Assembly: GCA_027071965.1 (NCBI GenBank)
Contig: JALSYJ010000260.1
Coordinates: 1-9,217 of the forward strand
From: Robiginitomaculum sp.
GTDB taxonomy: Bacteria > Pseudomonadota > Alphaproteobacteria > Caulobacterales > Maricaulaceae
Length of the DNA stretch: 9,217 bases
Reading direction: 5' to 3'
The position numbers and the translations under genes were made by a program. Below, one piece after another: positions 1-6,161 of the stretch (position 1 is the stretch's first letter; each line of letters begins with the position of its first letter). A model generated the notes under the pieces. The model saw only the letters and a program-made list of their open reading frames with translations, did not search any database and was not told where the DNA came from.

Positions 1-26
1 AATTTTTATAACAAGGGGAACTCTAA

Positions 27-515
27 ATGGCTACCATACAATTGAAAAAAACTGATACAATGTCCGTAAAGACAGTAAAGCCGCGCGTATCGGTATTCCT
101 GGACACCAATAGCATAAAATGGCTACCGTGGGTGATCGAGGGAACCTGGTTCAAATTACTTAATGTAGACATGAAAACCGGAGGCTATTCCATGATCCTG
201 AAGGTGGATCCTGATAATGAAGCTCCGGTACACGGGCATGTGGGCGCAGTTGAAGGGCTCATTCTAGAGGGCGAATTTGGTTATGATGATGATCGCGGCC
301 CCGGAATGCACTATGTCTGGGAGCCGGCAGGAGCCATTCACCAGCCAGATAGCCCAAGCGGGTTTACCATGTTTGCAGTTATGCACGGGCCACTGCTGGG
401 ATATAATGACGATGGTTCTATTGCTGCGGTGGTTGATGGTAAAATGATGTATCAGATGGCCCGTGATGGCGGTCAGGCCGATCATATAAGTGTTGATTTT
501 CCTGATATTGACTAA
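27..515 (+). CDS. Small single-domain cupin protein (ChrR / 2,4'-dihydroxyacetophenone dioxygenase-like)
   Basis: A 162-residue protein with one cupin barrel. Cupin motif 1 is visible as H69-x-H71 followed by E76 and G82, and motif 2 as P100-x-G102-x-x-H105, so a complete 3-His/1-Glu metal site is predicted. The size and the motif-2 context resemble the small cupins annotated as ChrR-like or as 2,4'-dihydroxyacetophenone / acetylacetone-cleaving dioxygenases, which use a mononuclear metal to cleave C-C bonds with O2. That family link is an inference from motif spacing, and an isomerase or a binding role is also possible. No signal peptide is seen, so it should be cytoplasmic. The ATG at 27 is preferred to the ATG at 60 because AAGGGG at 13-18 lies 8 bases before it. 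An acyl-CoA ligase gene follows after 30 bases on the same strand, suggesting that the two act in one pathway. Any promoter lies upstream of the window. Confidence 0.8.
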   Translation: MATIQLKKTDTMSVKTVKPRVSVFLDTNSIKWLPWVIEGTWFKLLNVDMKTGGYSMILKVDPDNEAPVHGHVGAVEGLILEGEFGYDDDRGPGMHYVWEPAGAIHQPDSPSGFTMFAVMHGPLLGYNDDGSIAAVVDGKMMYQMARDGGQADHISVDFPDID

Positions 516-545
516 GACCAGAACCCGGGGGCTAGGCATAATTTT

Positions 546-2198
546 ATGAGCACCGATTTAAGTCATGTAACAGGCGTCAAACACCACCCCTTATACGAGG
601 GAACTATTGGTGATGCCCTGCAACGAGCTGCCCGCCTCTGGCCTGATGCCGAGGCGCTGGTATCATGTCACCAGAATACGCGGCTTAGCTTCGCGGAAAT
701 ACTTGAACAGGCCGAGAGTCTTGCTCTTGGCCTGTTAGCTCAGGGACTAAAGACAGGAGACCGGGTTGGCATCTGGGCTCCTAATTGCACTGAGTGGACA
801 ATAACCCAATATGCAACTGCTTTAGCTGGCATGATTTTGGTAAACATCAATCCGGACTATCAAAGCCGGGAGTTGGAATATGCATTAAACAAGGTCGGCT
901 GCAAAGCTCTGGTCATGGTGCCCAAGTCAAAGCATATTGATTATCTGGACATGGTAAACACCCTAAGCTGTGAGCAAAAACTCCCTGATCTTTCGGTAAA
1001 AGTACTGATCTCACCAGACCATGAAACCGGCTATCATCGCTTTGATGACTTATTGCAGGAAGGCCGGGCTGCCGATCCTGCTGGATTGCAACATATCCAA
1101 TCAAAACTTAGTGCTAATGATCCGATCAATATTCAGTTTACCAGCGGGACCACCGGCTCGCCTAAAGGTGCGACCCTCACCCACAGAAACATTCTTAACA
1201 ATGCCTATTTTGTAGGGGCCGCACAGAATCTGTCCCCCGATGACAGGCTGTGTATTCCCGTACCACTATATCATTGTTTTGGTATGGTTATGGGCAGTCT
1301 GGCCTGTTGCATGCACGGCACCACTGCGATTTATGCTTCCAACAGGTTTGACCCGGGTCTGGTATTGCAAACTTTGCAAAATGAAAAATGCACCGCTGTT
1401 TATGGTGTACCCACCATGTTCATTGCCATGCTTGACCACCCGGATTTCAAAAAATTCGACTTATCTTCTTTACGAACCGGAACCATGGCGGGTTCTCCGT
1501 GCCCGATAGAAGTCATGAAGCGGGTCATTAACGACATGAATATGGACGAAGTTACCATTGCCTATGGCATGACGGAAACATCTCCGGTCAGCTTCCAGAC
1601 CGCCAAAACTGATCCTCTGGACAAGCGTGTATCCTCGGTTGGACGCATTCATCCGCATGTGGAAGTAAAAATAATTGATGAAAGCGGAGCAACCACCAAA
1701 CGCGGCATAAAGGGCGAATTATGCACCCGTGGATATTCGCTCATGCAGGGTTATTGGAACGATACTGAAAAAACCGACCTTTGCATTGATGATGAGGGCT
1801 GGATGCATACAGGGGATCTGGCGGTTATTGATGATGATGGTTATTGCGATATTGTTGGCCGGGTAAAGGACATGCTTATTCGTGGTGGCGAAAACATTTT
1901 CCCCCGTGAAATAGAGGATTTTTTGTTTACCCATCCTGATATTGCCGAAGCCCAAGTTTTTGGTGTGCCTTGCGAAAAATATGGCGAAGAAGTATGTGCG
2001 TGGATACGTTTAACCCCAAGCAGCACCCTGTCAAAAACAGAAATAAAGGACTTCTGTGCCGGCAAGATAGCCCATTTCAAAATCCCCAAACATGTCCGCC
2101 TTGTCAGTGAATTTCCGATGACGGTCACCGGGAAAGTCAAAAAAAACACCATGCGTGAGCAAATGACAAGGGAGCTAGAGAAAAGCGCCTCCTCTTGA
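546..2198 (+). CDS. Acyl-CoA synthetase, AMP-forming (fatty-acid-CoA ligase type)
   Basis: A complete 550-residue member of the ANL adenylating superfamily. It should convert a carboxylic acid plus ATP and CoA into acyl-CoA, AMP and PPi in the cytoplasm. All core motifs are present in order: the P-loop FTSGTTGSPKG at 198-208, YGMTET at 340-345, HTGD at 421-424 with the ribose-binding Asp, the hinge region GRVKDMLIRGGENI at 438-451, and the C-terminal catalytic lysine K530 in TGKVKK. Length and motif wording fit medium- or long-chain fatty-acyl-CoA ligases of the FadD/FadK/AcsA-like group, but chain length or aromatic preference cannot be read from motifs. The ATG at 546 follows a G-rich stretch (GGGGGCTAGG, 527-536) that can serve as a ribosome site. 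It lies 30 bases after the cupin gene and 49 bases before the LuxR-type regulator, so an operon is likely. It is intact, in contrast to the degenerate relative at 6162-7457. Confidence 0.93.
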   Translation: MSTDLSHVTGVKHHPLYEGTIGDALQRAARLWPDAEALVSCHQNTRLSFAEILEQAESLALGLLAQGLKTGDRVGIWAPNCTEWTITQYATALAGMILVNINPDYQSRELEYALNKVGCKALVMVPKSKHIDYLDMVNTLSCEQKLPDLSVKVLISPDHETGYHRFDDLLQEGRAADPAGLQHIQSKLSANDPINIQFTSGTTGSPKGATLTHRNILNNAYFVGAAQNLSPDDRLCIPVPLYHCFGMVMGSLACCMHGTTAIYASNRFDPGLVLQTLQNEKCTAVYGVPTMFIAMLDHPDFKKFDLSSLRTGTMAGSPCPIEVMKRVINDMNMDEVTIAYGMTETSPVSFQTAKTDPLDKRVSSVGRIHPHVEVKIIDESGATTKRGIKGELCTRGYSLMQGYWNDTEKTDLCIDDEGWMHTGDLAVIDDDGYCDIVGRVKDMLIRGGENIFPREIEDFLFTHPDIAEAQVFGVPCEKYGEEVCAWIRLTPSSTLSKTEIKDFCAGKIAHFKIPKHVRLVSEFPMTVTGKVKKNTMREQMTRELEKSASS

Positions 2199-2247
2199 CG
2201 GGAGCTCTGGTTTACAGCACCATTCATCGTATCAGGGCTTAAATCAG

Positions 2248-3393
2248 GTGAAACATTTGTCTACTTTACAGCTTCAAAACGAGGATTCTCCGTCCCCTCA
2301 TCTCTTTGGTGAGATTGCCGAGTGCTATGATTATCCTTCGCTGGAAAACACCCTGTTAAGATCAATGGCACAGGATCTGGGCGCAGACACCAGTGTCTTG
2401 ATGCATTTTCAAAAAGATGATGATGGATACCGCGTTGGTCATAATCTGGCACAAGGAGTTGCCAATAAGGTGCACTCGCAATACATCAACAAATATCACC
2501 GCACCGACCCGGTAATTGTAAACCGGGCATCGCAGCAACCAGTTAAAACCAAACTTGATGCCATAACGGATGTCTATCGTCTGTCAGACGTTTGCGACCA
2601 GAAAAAGTTCTTAGAATCAGGATATTATAACAATTTCCTAAAACCCGGCGGCATTCGTCATGTTCTGGCTCTGGCAATTAGGCCACAGGTTCAGCACAAT
2701 GATTTAATGGTGGTAGTCGGGTTTCACCGTACTATTGGTTCCCATGATTTTGGCACAAATGCCTTGCGCAAAGCCGTAAGTGTTGCTCCGGTTATTGGTT
2801 CCACCATAGCTCGCTTGACCTTTAAGGAAAGTCTTTCGCGCTTTCAATTGCTTAGCGAAAACCTGCAGGCAATTCTAAAGGACACTGGATATATTATCCT
2901 TGATGAAGCCCTGCAAATTCAGGAAATGAGCCACAAGGTAACTTCGGAAGTTTTTGGCGATCTGCCGTTTTTAATGCAGCATATTTCCAAAGGCATTCGC
3001 ACAATGATCAGTAACGGCACCCAGCATATGGAGTTTAGCTATCATCTTCATGGCGAAGACCGCTCTTTGCTCAATGAGAATATCAATTTTGATATTCAGC
3101 GAAGCAAATCCAGCCATGGTCAGTCACGTTTCACTGTTCGCCTTGGCTTTACCCATGCCGATATGGCCATAGCCAGATGCGCCGAGCAATTTGGTTGGAC
3201 ATTGCGTGAAAGTGAAATTGTAATTGCTCTTTCCAAGGGGCTGAGCAATTCGGAAATATCAGACAATCTGTCCATCAGCATAAGAACAGTAGAAAACCAT
3301 TTGCGTTCCATCTATGTCAAAGCTGATGTCACAAGCCGCACCCAGCTATTGCGCCAGCTCTTAATCCATACCCCGCCATCACATAAGGCTTAA
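2248..3393 (+). CDS. LuxR-type transcriptional regulator with large N-terminal sensory region
   Basis: A 381-residue regulator. The C-terminal LuxR/GerE helix-turn-helix spans about residues 317-376: WTLRESE at 317-323, then SNSEISDNLSIS, then TVENHL at 347-352 in the recognition helix. The N-terminal 300 residues have no receiver-domain Asp pattern. Around residues 77-90 (SQYINKYHRTDPVI) the pattern Y..Y...DPV recalls autoinducer-binding or GAF/PAS-like sensor domains of LuxR proteins, but the usual downstream tryptophan of acyl-homoserine-lactone receptors is not evident, so a different ligand is more likely. No luxI-type gene is in the window. The frame has no ATG near its beginning; GTG at 2248 is the best start, with a weak AGGG at 2234-2237. 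It probably regulates its own cassette (cupin plus acyl-CoA ligase); that is an inference from position. No clear terminator hairpin follows. Confidence 0.85.
   Translation: MKHLSTLQLQNEDSPSPHLFGEIAECYDYPSLENTLLRSMAQDLGADTSVLMHFQKDDDGYRVGHNLAQGVANKVHSQYINKYHRTDPVIVNRASQQPVKTKLDAITDVYRLSDVCDQKKFLESGYYNNFLKPGGIRHVLALAIRPQVQHNDLMVVVGFHRTIGSHDFGTNALRKAVSVAPVIGSTIARLTFKESLSRFQLLSENLQAILKDTGYIILDEALQIQEMSHKVTSEVFGDLPFLMQHISKGIRTMISNGTQHMEFSYHLHGEDRSLLNENINFDIQRSKSSHGQSRFTVRLGFTHADMAIARCAEQFGWTLRESEIVIALSKGLSNSEISDNLSISIRTVENHLRSIYVKADVTSRTQLLRQLLIHTPPSHKA
3078..3097. repeat. 20-base perfect inverted repeat inside the LuxR-type gene
   Basis: The arms GAATATCAA and TTGATATTC (9 bases each) surround a TT centre, inside the coding sequence of the LuxR-type regulator. 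It may be a chance palindrome: one or fewer 9-base-arm palindromes with a short loop is expected in 9 kb. It could alternatively be an internal operator. Confidence 0.3.
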
Positions 3394-3440
3394 TCGGGAA
3401 TTGAGGGTATAATTGCAACGAAAACCGATACCTTGCCAAT

Positions 3441-3780
3441 ATGCATCGCAACACCAAATTGGATCGCAAATTACGACGAGACATGACCAATGCCAAAAAC
3501 TGTCTTGGTACCGTTTGTGCGCTCGCAGACTGGACGTTCATGAGTTTCGCCGCCAAGGCCAACCAAGAACTATATTGCTGACTTTGTTTGCGAGAATGCA
3601 AAGTTGATAGTTGAACTAGATGGCGGACAACACGATGAACAAGCCGCAGAAGATAATCAACGCACCGCTGTTTTGGAACATTTTGGCTATCAAGTTATTA
3701 GCTTCTTGAATAATGAAATTTTTAAGGACATGGACGGGGTTCAAACCCCGTCTGGCACAGCATCATCACACTTTACTTAA
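3441..3780 (+). pseudogene. DUF559 (Vsr-like endonuclease fold) pseudogene with two frameshifts
   Basis: Three reading frames together spell one DUF559-type protein of about 113 residues, the usual family length. Frame one runs from ATG 3441 to TNAK. The frame then shifts by a one-base loss in the A run at 3495-3499 and continues as KLSWYRLCARRLDVHEFRRQGQ. A second one-base loss near 3566-3570 leads to YIADFVCENAK and then VELDGGQHDEQAAEDNQRT, ending at the TAA at 3778. The core ELDGGQH and the downstream NNE are family hallmarks, whereas the usual RFWNNE reads SFLNNE here, a further sign of decay. The family has a PD-(D/E)XK/Vsr-like fold, and its cellular role is poorly defined. The last 15 bases overlap the 3' end of the convergent minus-strand gene. 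Two sequencing errors could mimic this, but two in 340 bases is less likely than decay. Confidence 0.75.
3733..3752. repeat. 20-base perfect inverted repeat between convergent genes
   Basis: The arms GACGGGGTT and AACCCCGTC (9 bases each) flank CA. It sits in the last codons of the DUF559 pseudogene and 14 bases beyond the stop codon of the minus-strand gene at 3766-4179. The stem is GC-rich and could stall or end transcription or protect an mRNA 3' end. Neither strand has a T run directly after it, so a standard intrinsic terminator is not supported. The central GGTTCAAACC also resembles a tRNA T-arm, but no tRNA can be folded around it. Confidence 0.5.
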
Positions 3781-4179
3781 TTTTGTTCTCAAATCCTTTA
3801 TTGCTTCATGTTCGGTGTTTTCCAAAGGATTCTCTCTGTGGTGTGCATTAAGAAAAACCGGAACACTAAAGGTAAGCTTTGATATTTTTTGGCTATCGTT
3901 TACACTTCCTTCAGATTCGTTTCCCCCCGCATTGGCTTTTACTTTGTTGCCTAATACTGAAATCTCAAACCCAGCACTTACTGTATCGTTTCCTTTTGAT
4001 GTTGAAATTTCTCTTGTTGTTACTGCAATCTCAAAATCAATGCTAGATTGTTCTAAAATCGTTTTTCCGTTTAGAGAACCTGGAGCAATTGAAATAACAT
4101 CTCTGGTCAGCATTTTAGCTTCGGCGATACCCAGCGTAATTTCCCCTAAGCTCTGCTTTACAAAATCACTAAGTCGCAT
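3766..4179 (-). CDS. Small conserved-looking protein, possibly Trypco2-like, attached to thiC
   Basis: A 137-residue soluble protein without signal peptide, membrane segment or cysteines. The N-terminus (MRLSDFVKQSLGEITLGIAEA) is helical. Segments of beta character follow: SSIDFEIAVTTRE at 45-57, GFEISVLGNKVKA at 70-82 and ISKLTFSVPV at 99-108. A polar tail ends the protein. This order resembles Trypco2-type domains (found beside trypsin-like and conflict-system proteins) and a common family of unnamed proteins; the link is my inference from pattern, not a search. The start is well supported: GGAGAGG lies just upstream within the end of thiC, and only 2 bases separate the thiC TAA from this ATG, so it should be co-transcribed and translationally coupled to thiC. 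Base composition differs: 3781-3840 is 22/60 GC and 3961-4020 is 21/60, against 36/60 at 4441-4500 in thiC. This suggests separate origin. No thiamine function is apparent. Confidence 0.7.
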   Translation of the reverse strand: MRLSDFVKQSLGEITLGIAEAKMLTRDVISIAPGSLNGKTILEQSSIDFEIAVTTREISTSKGNDTVSAGFEISVLGNKVKANAGGNESEGSVNDSQKISKLTFSVPVFLNAHHRENPLENTEHEAIKDLRTKLSKV

Positions 4180-4181
4180 AA

Positions 4182-6041
4182 TTACCTCTCCCCCTCTGCC
4201 AAATATATCTCGCCGCCTTGTTCGCGGAATTTGTGTTTCATTTCTTCCATGCCCCGCTCCATGTCGGCTTTTTCATTGTCGGACAGGCCATCGGCATAAT
4301 CGCGCACATCTTGAGTTATTTTCATCGAGCAAAACTTTGGCCCGCACATGGAGCAAAAATGTGAAGTTTTGTGTGCTTCTTTGGGCAAGGTCTGGTCGTG
4401 ATAACTTTGCGCGGTTTCTGGATCCAGTGACAAATTAAACTGATCCTGCCAGCGAAACTCGAACCGGGCGCGGCTAACAGCATCATCGCGCAATTGCGCT
4501 GCCGGATGCCCCTTGGCCAGATCGGCAGCATGGGCGGCCAGCTTATAGGTTACTACGCCTACTTTTACGTCATCGCGATCGGGCAGACCAAGATGTTCTT
4601 TGGGCGTAACATAACAAAGCAAGGCCGTGCCGTACCAGCCGATTTGCGCCGCACCAATGGCAGACGTGATATGGTCATATCCCGGTGCAATATCGGTGGT
4701 TAGTGGCCCAAGGGTGTAAAACGGTGCTTCGCCGCAGACTTCGAGTTGCTTGGTCATGTTTTCACGAATTTTGTGCATTGGTACATGGCCCGGGCCTTCG
4801 ATCATCACCTGACAACCATGATCCCATGCCACATGGGTCAACTCGCCCAAGGTTTCTAATTCGGCAAATTGCGCCCGATCATTAGCATCAGCAATAGAAC
4901 CGGGACGAAGCCCGTCACCCAACGAAAAACTCACATCGTATTTGCGGGCTATTTCGCAAATATCAACAAAATGCTCATATAAAAAGCTCTCTTTATGGTG
5001 ATGCAGGCACCATTTGGCCATGATCGAACCGCCGCGTGAGACAATGCCGGTTACCCGCTCGGCGGTCAGGTGAATATAGGCCAGCCGCACCCCGGCATGA
5101 ATGGTAAAATAATCAACGCCCTGTTCGGCCTGTTCAATCAAAGTATCGCGAAAAACTTCCCATGTCAGGTCTTCGGCCACACCGCCAACTTTTTCCAAAG
5201 CCTGATAAATCGGAACCGTACCAATTGGCACTGGTGAATTGCGTAAAATCCATTCGCGGGTATTGTGGATATTACGCCCCGTGGATAAATCCATCACCGT
5301 GTCGGCGCCCCAACGGATCGACCAAACCATTTTTTCCACTTCTTCTTCAACCGAAGAGCCCAAAGCAGAATTTCCGATATTGGCATTGATTTTAGTTAAA
5401 AAATTACGGCCAATAATCATCGGCTCTAATTCCGCATGATTGATATTTGCTGGGATGATCGCCCTGCCCCTAGCTATTTCATCACGGACAAATTCAGGGC
5501 TAATATGGGGCGGGATTTGCGCGCCAAAACTCATGCCCTGGTCAATGCTTTTTTGCGCATTTTCTACCATCGCCCGGCGGCCAAGGTTTTCACGCTCGGC
5601 AACAAAATACATCTCATTAGTGATAATTCCGGCTCTGGCGAACTCCAATTGCGTACAAGGCTGATCGCCTTTGCTGCGTAAAGGTTGATAGGTCTTTGGA
5701 AAAGCCCGTGCCAGATATTTGCCCCGGGCTCCGCCATTATCCAAAGCAGTAACCTCGCGCCCTCGATAGGCTTCAAGCCCGCGATCACCATACCAGTCAA
5801 GCCGATGGCGGGCTAACCCTGCATCAACATCGATGTTTTGCATAGCATCAGTATATGGCCCCGAAGTGTCATAAACTCGCACCGGCGGTTCATTGGCAGT
5901 TTCGTGTAAACTTATCTCTCGATGCGGCACCTTTAGCGCCGGTGCCATTGCTGGCGAGGTATATATACGCTTTGAGGCCGGCAACGGGCCGGTTGAAACA
6001 GTTTGCGGTGTAAACTCTGATGATTTTGGTGGCTTGTTCAT
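4182..6041 (-). CDS. thiC: Phosphomethylpyrimidine synthase ThiC
   Basis: A 619-residue, full-length ThiC. It is a non-canonical radical SAM enzyme that rearranges aminoimidazole ribotide into 4-amino-5-hydroxymethyl-2-methylpyrimidine phosphate, the pyrimidine half of thiamine, in the cytoplasm. The C-terminal cluster motif C563-x2-C566-x4-C571 (CSMCGPKFC) binds the [4Fe-4S] cluster. MIEGPGHVPM and APGYDHITSAIG carry the histidines that bind the second metal in the family. The N-terminal ThiC-associated domain is present, with RVYDTSGPYTD as its recognisable end. The ATG at 6041 is fixed by GGAA at 6047-6050 and by the TPP riboswitch directly upstream. It is not followed by thiE, thiG or other thiamine genes; the next co-directional gene is a low-GC unknown that starts 2 bases after its stop. 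Regulation is expected to be translational repression by TPP. Confidence 0.98.
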   Translation of the reverse strand: MNKPPKSSEFTPQTVSTGPLPASKRIYTSPAMAPALKVPHREISLHETANEPPVRVYDTSGPYTDAMQNIDVDAGLARHRLDWYGDRGLEAYRGREVTALDNGGARGKYLARAFPKTYQPLRSKGDQPCTQLEFARAGIITNEMYFVAERENLGRRAMVENAQKSIDQGMSFGAQIPPHISPEFVRDEIARGRAIIPANINHAELEPMIIGRNFLTKINANIGNSALGSSVEEEVEKMVWSIRWGADTVMDLSTGRNIHNTREWILRNSPVPIGTVPIYQALEKVGGVAEDLTWEVFRDTLIEQAEQGVDYFTIHAGVRLAYIHLTAERVTGIVSRGGSIMAKWCLHHHKESFLYEHFVDICEIARKYDVSFSLGDGLRPGSIADANDRAQFAELETLGELTHVAWDHGCQVMIEGPGHVPMHKIRENMTKQLEVCGEAPFYTLGPLTTDIAPGYDHITSAIGAAQIGWYGTALLCYVTPKEHLGLPDRDDVKVGVVTYKLAAHAADLAKGHPAAQLRDDAVSRARFEFRWQDQFNLSLDPETAQSYHDQTLPKEAHKTSHFCSMCGPKFCSMKITQDVRDYADGLSDNEKADMERGMEEMKHKFREQGGEIYLAEGER

Positions 6042-6046
6042 AATGG

Positions 6047-6140
6047 TTCCTATCCCTTCGTCGGCATTACCCGAACAGGTTCAACGGGTGTATTCTCAGC
6101 CGCAGGCAATAGAAGGCGAATCGCCACGGCACCCCTGGAA
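6047..6140 (-). promoter_or_regulatory. TPP riboswitch (THI element) controlling thiC
   Basis: Read on the minus strand, the leader has all the conserved TPP-aptamer blocks in order: AGGGGTGCC (6128-6136), GGCTGAGA, ATACACCCGTTGAACCTG, GGGTAATGCCG and CGAAGGGA, which ends at 6052. P2 can form between GGGTG and CACCC, P3 between GCCG and CGGC, with an optional P3a hairpin (GGCG/CGCC). P1 forms between TTCC (6137-6140) and GGAA (6047-6050). That GGAA is also the Shine-Dalgarno sequence, 5 bases before the thiC ATG, so ligand-stabilised P1 should hide the ribosome site directly. There is no space for a terminator between aptamer and start codon, so control should act on translation. Confidence 0.96.
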
Positions 6141-6146
6141 GTTCTG

Positions 6147-6152
6147 ATTGTA
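6147..6152 (-). promoter_or_regulatory. Possible -10 element of the thiC promoter
   Basis: On the minus strand the hexamer TACAAT (5 of 6 to TATAAT) ends 6 bases before the aptamer's first P1 base at 6140, so a transcript would begin almost exactly at the riboswitch. A -35 match at 17 bases upstream (TGTCCA) is weak, 3 of 6. Placement is the main argument; reading from the upstream gene is the alternative. Confidence 0.35.
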
Positions 6153-6161
6153 AAGTATTGG

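Noticed and set aside
1841..2227. A 128-codon minus-strand open frame opposite the acyl-CoA ligase C-terminus
   Set aside because: It is antisense to the conserved hinge and catalytic-lysine region of the ligase; a shadow frame.
2248..3393. Classical acyl-homoserine-lactone quorum-sensing receptor
   Set aside because: At 381 residues it is much longer than the usual 230-260, the binding-pocket tryptophan after the DPV motif is not evident, and no synthase gene is nearby.
3735..3760. End of a tRNA or tmRNA gene (GGGGTTCAAACCCC followed by TGGCACAGCA)
   Set aside because: With the standard 7-base T-loop the outer two T-stem pairs fail, no acceptor-stem partner or anticodon arm is found upstream, and the bases lie in the DUF559 relic's reading frame.
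3713..4438. A 241-codon plus-strand open frame across the small minus-strand gene and the end of thiC
   Set aside because: It is antisense to thiC's conserved C-terminus and to a frame with a strong ribosome site; its Ser/Phe-rich composition is typical of a shadow frame.
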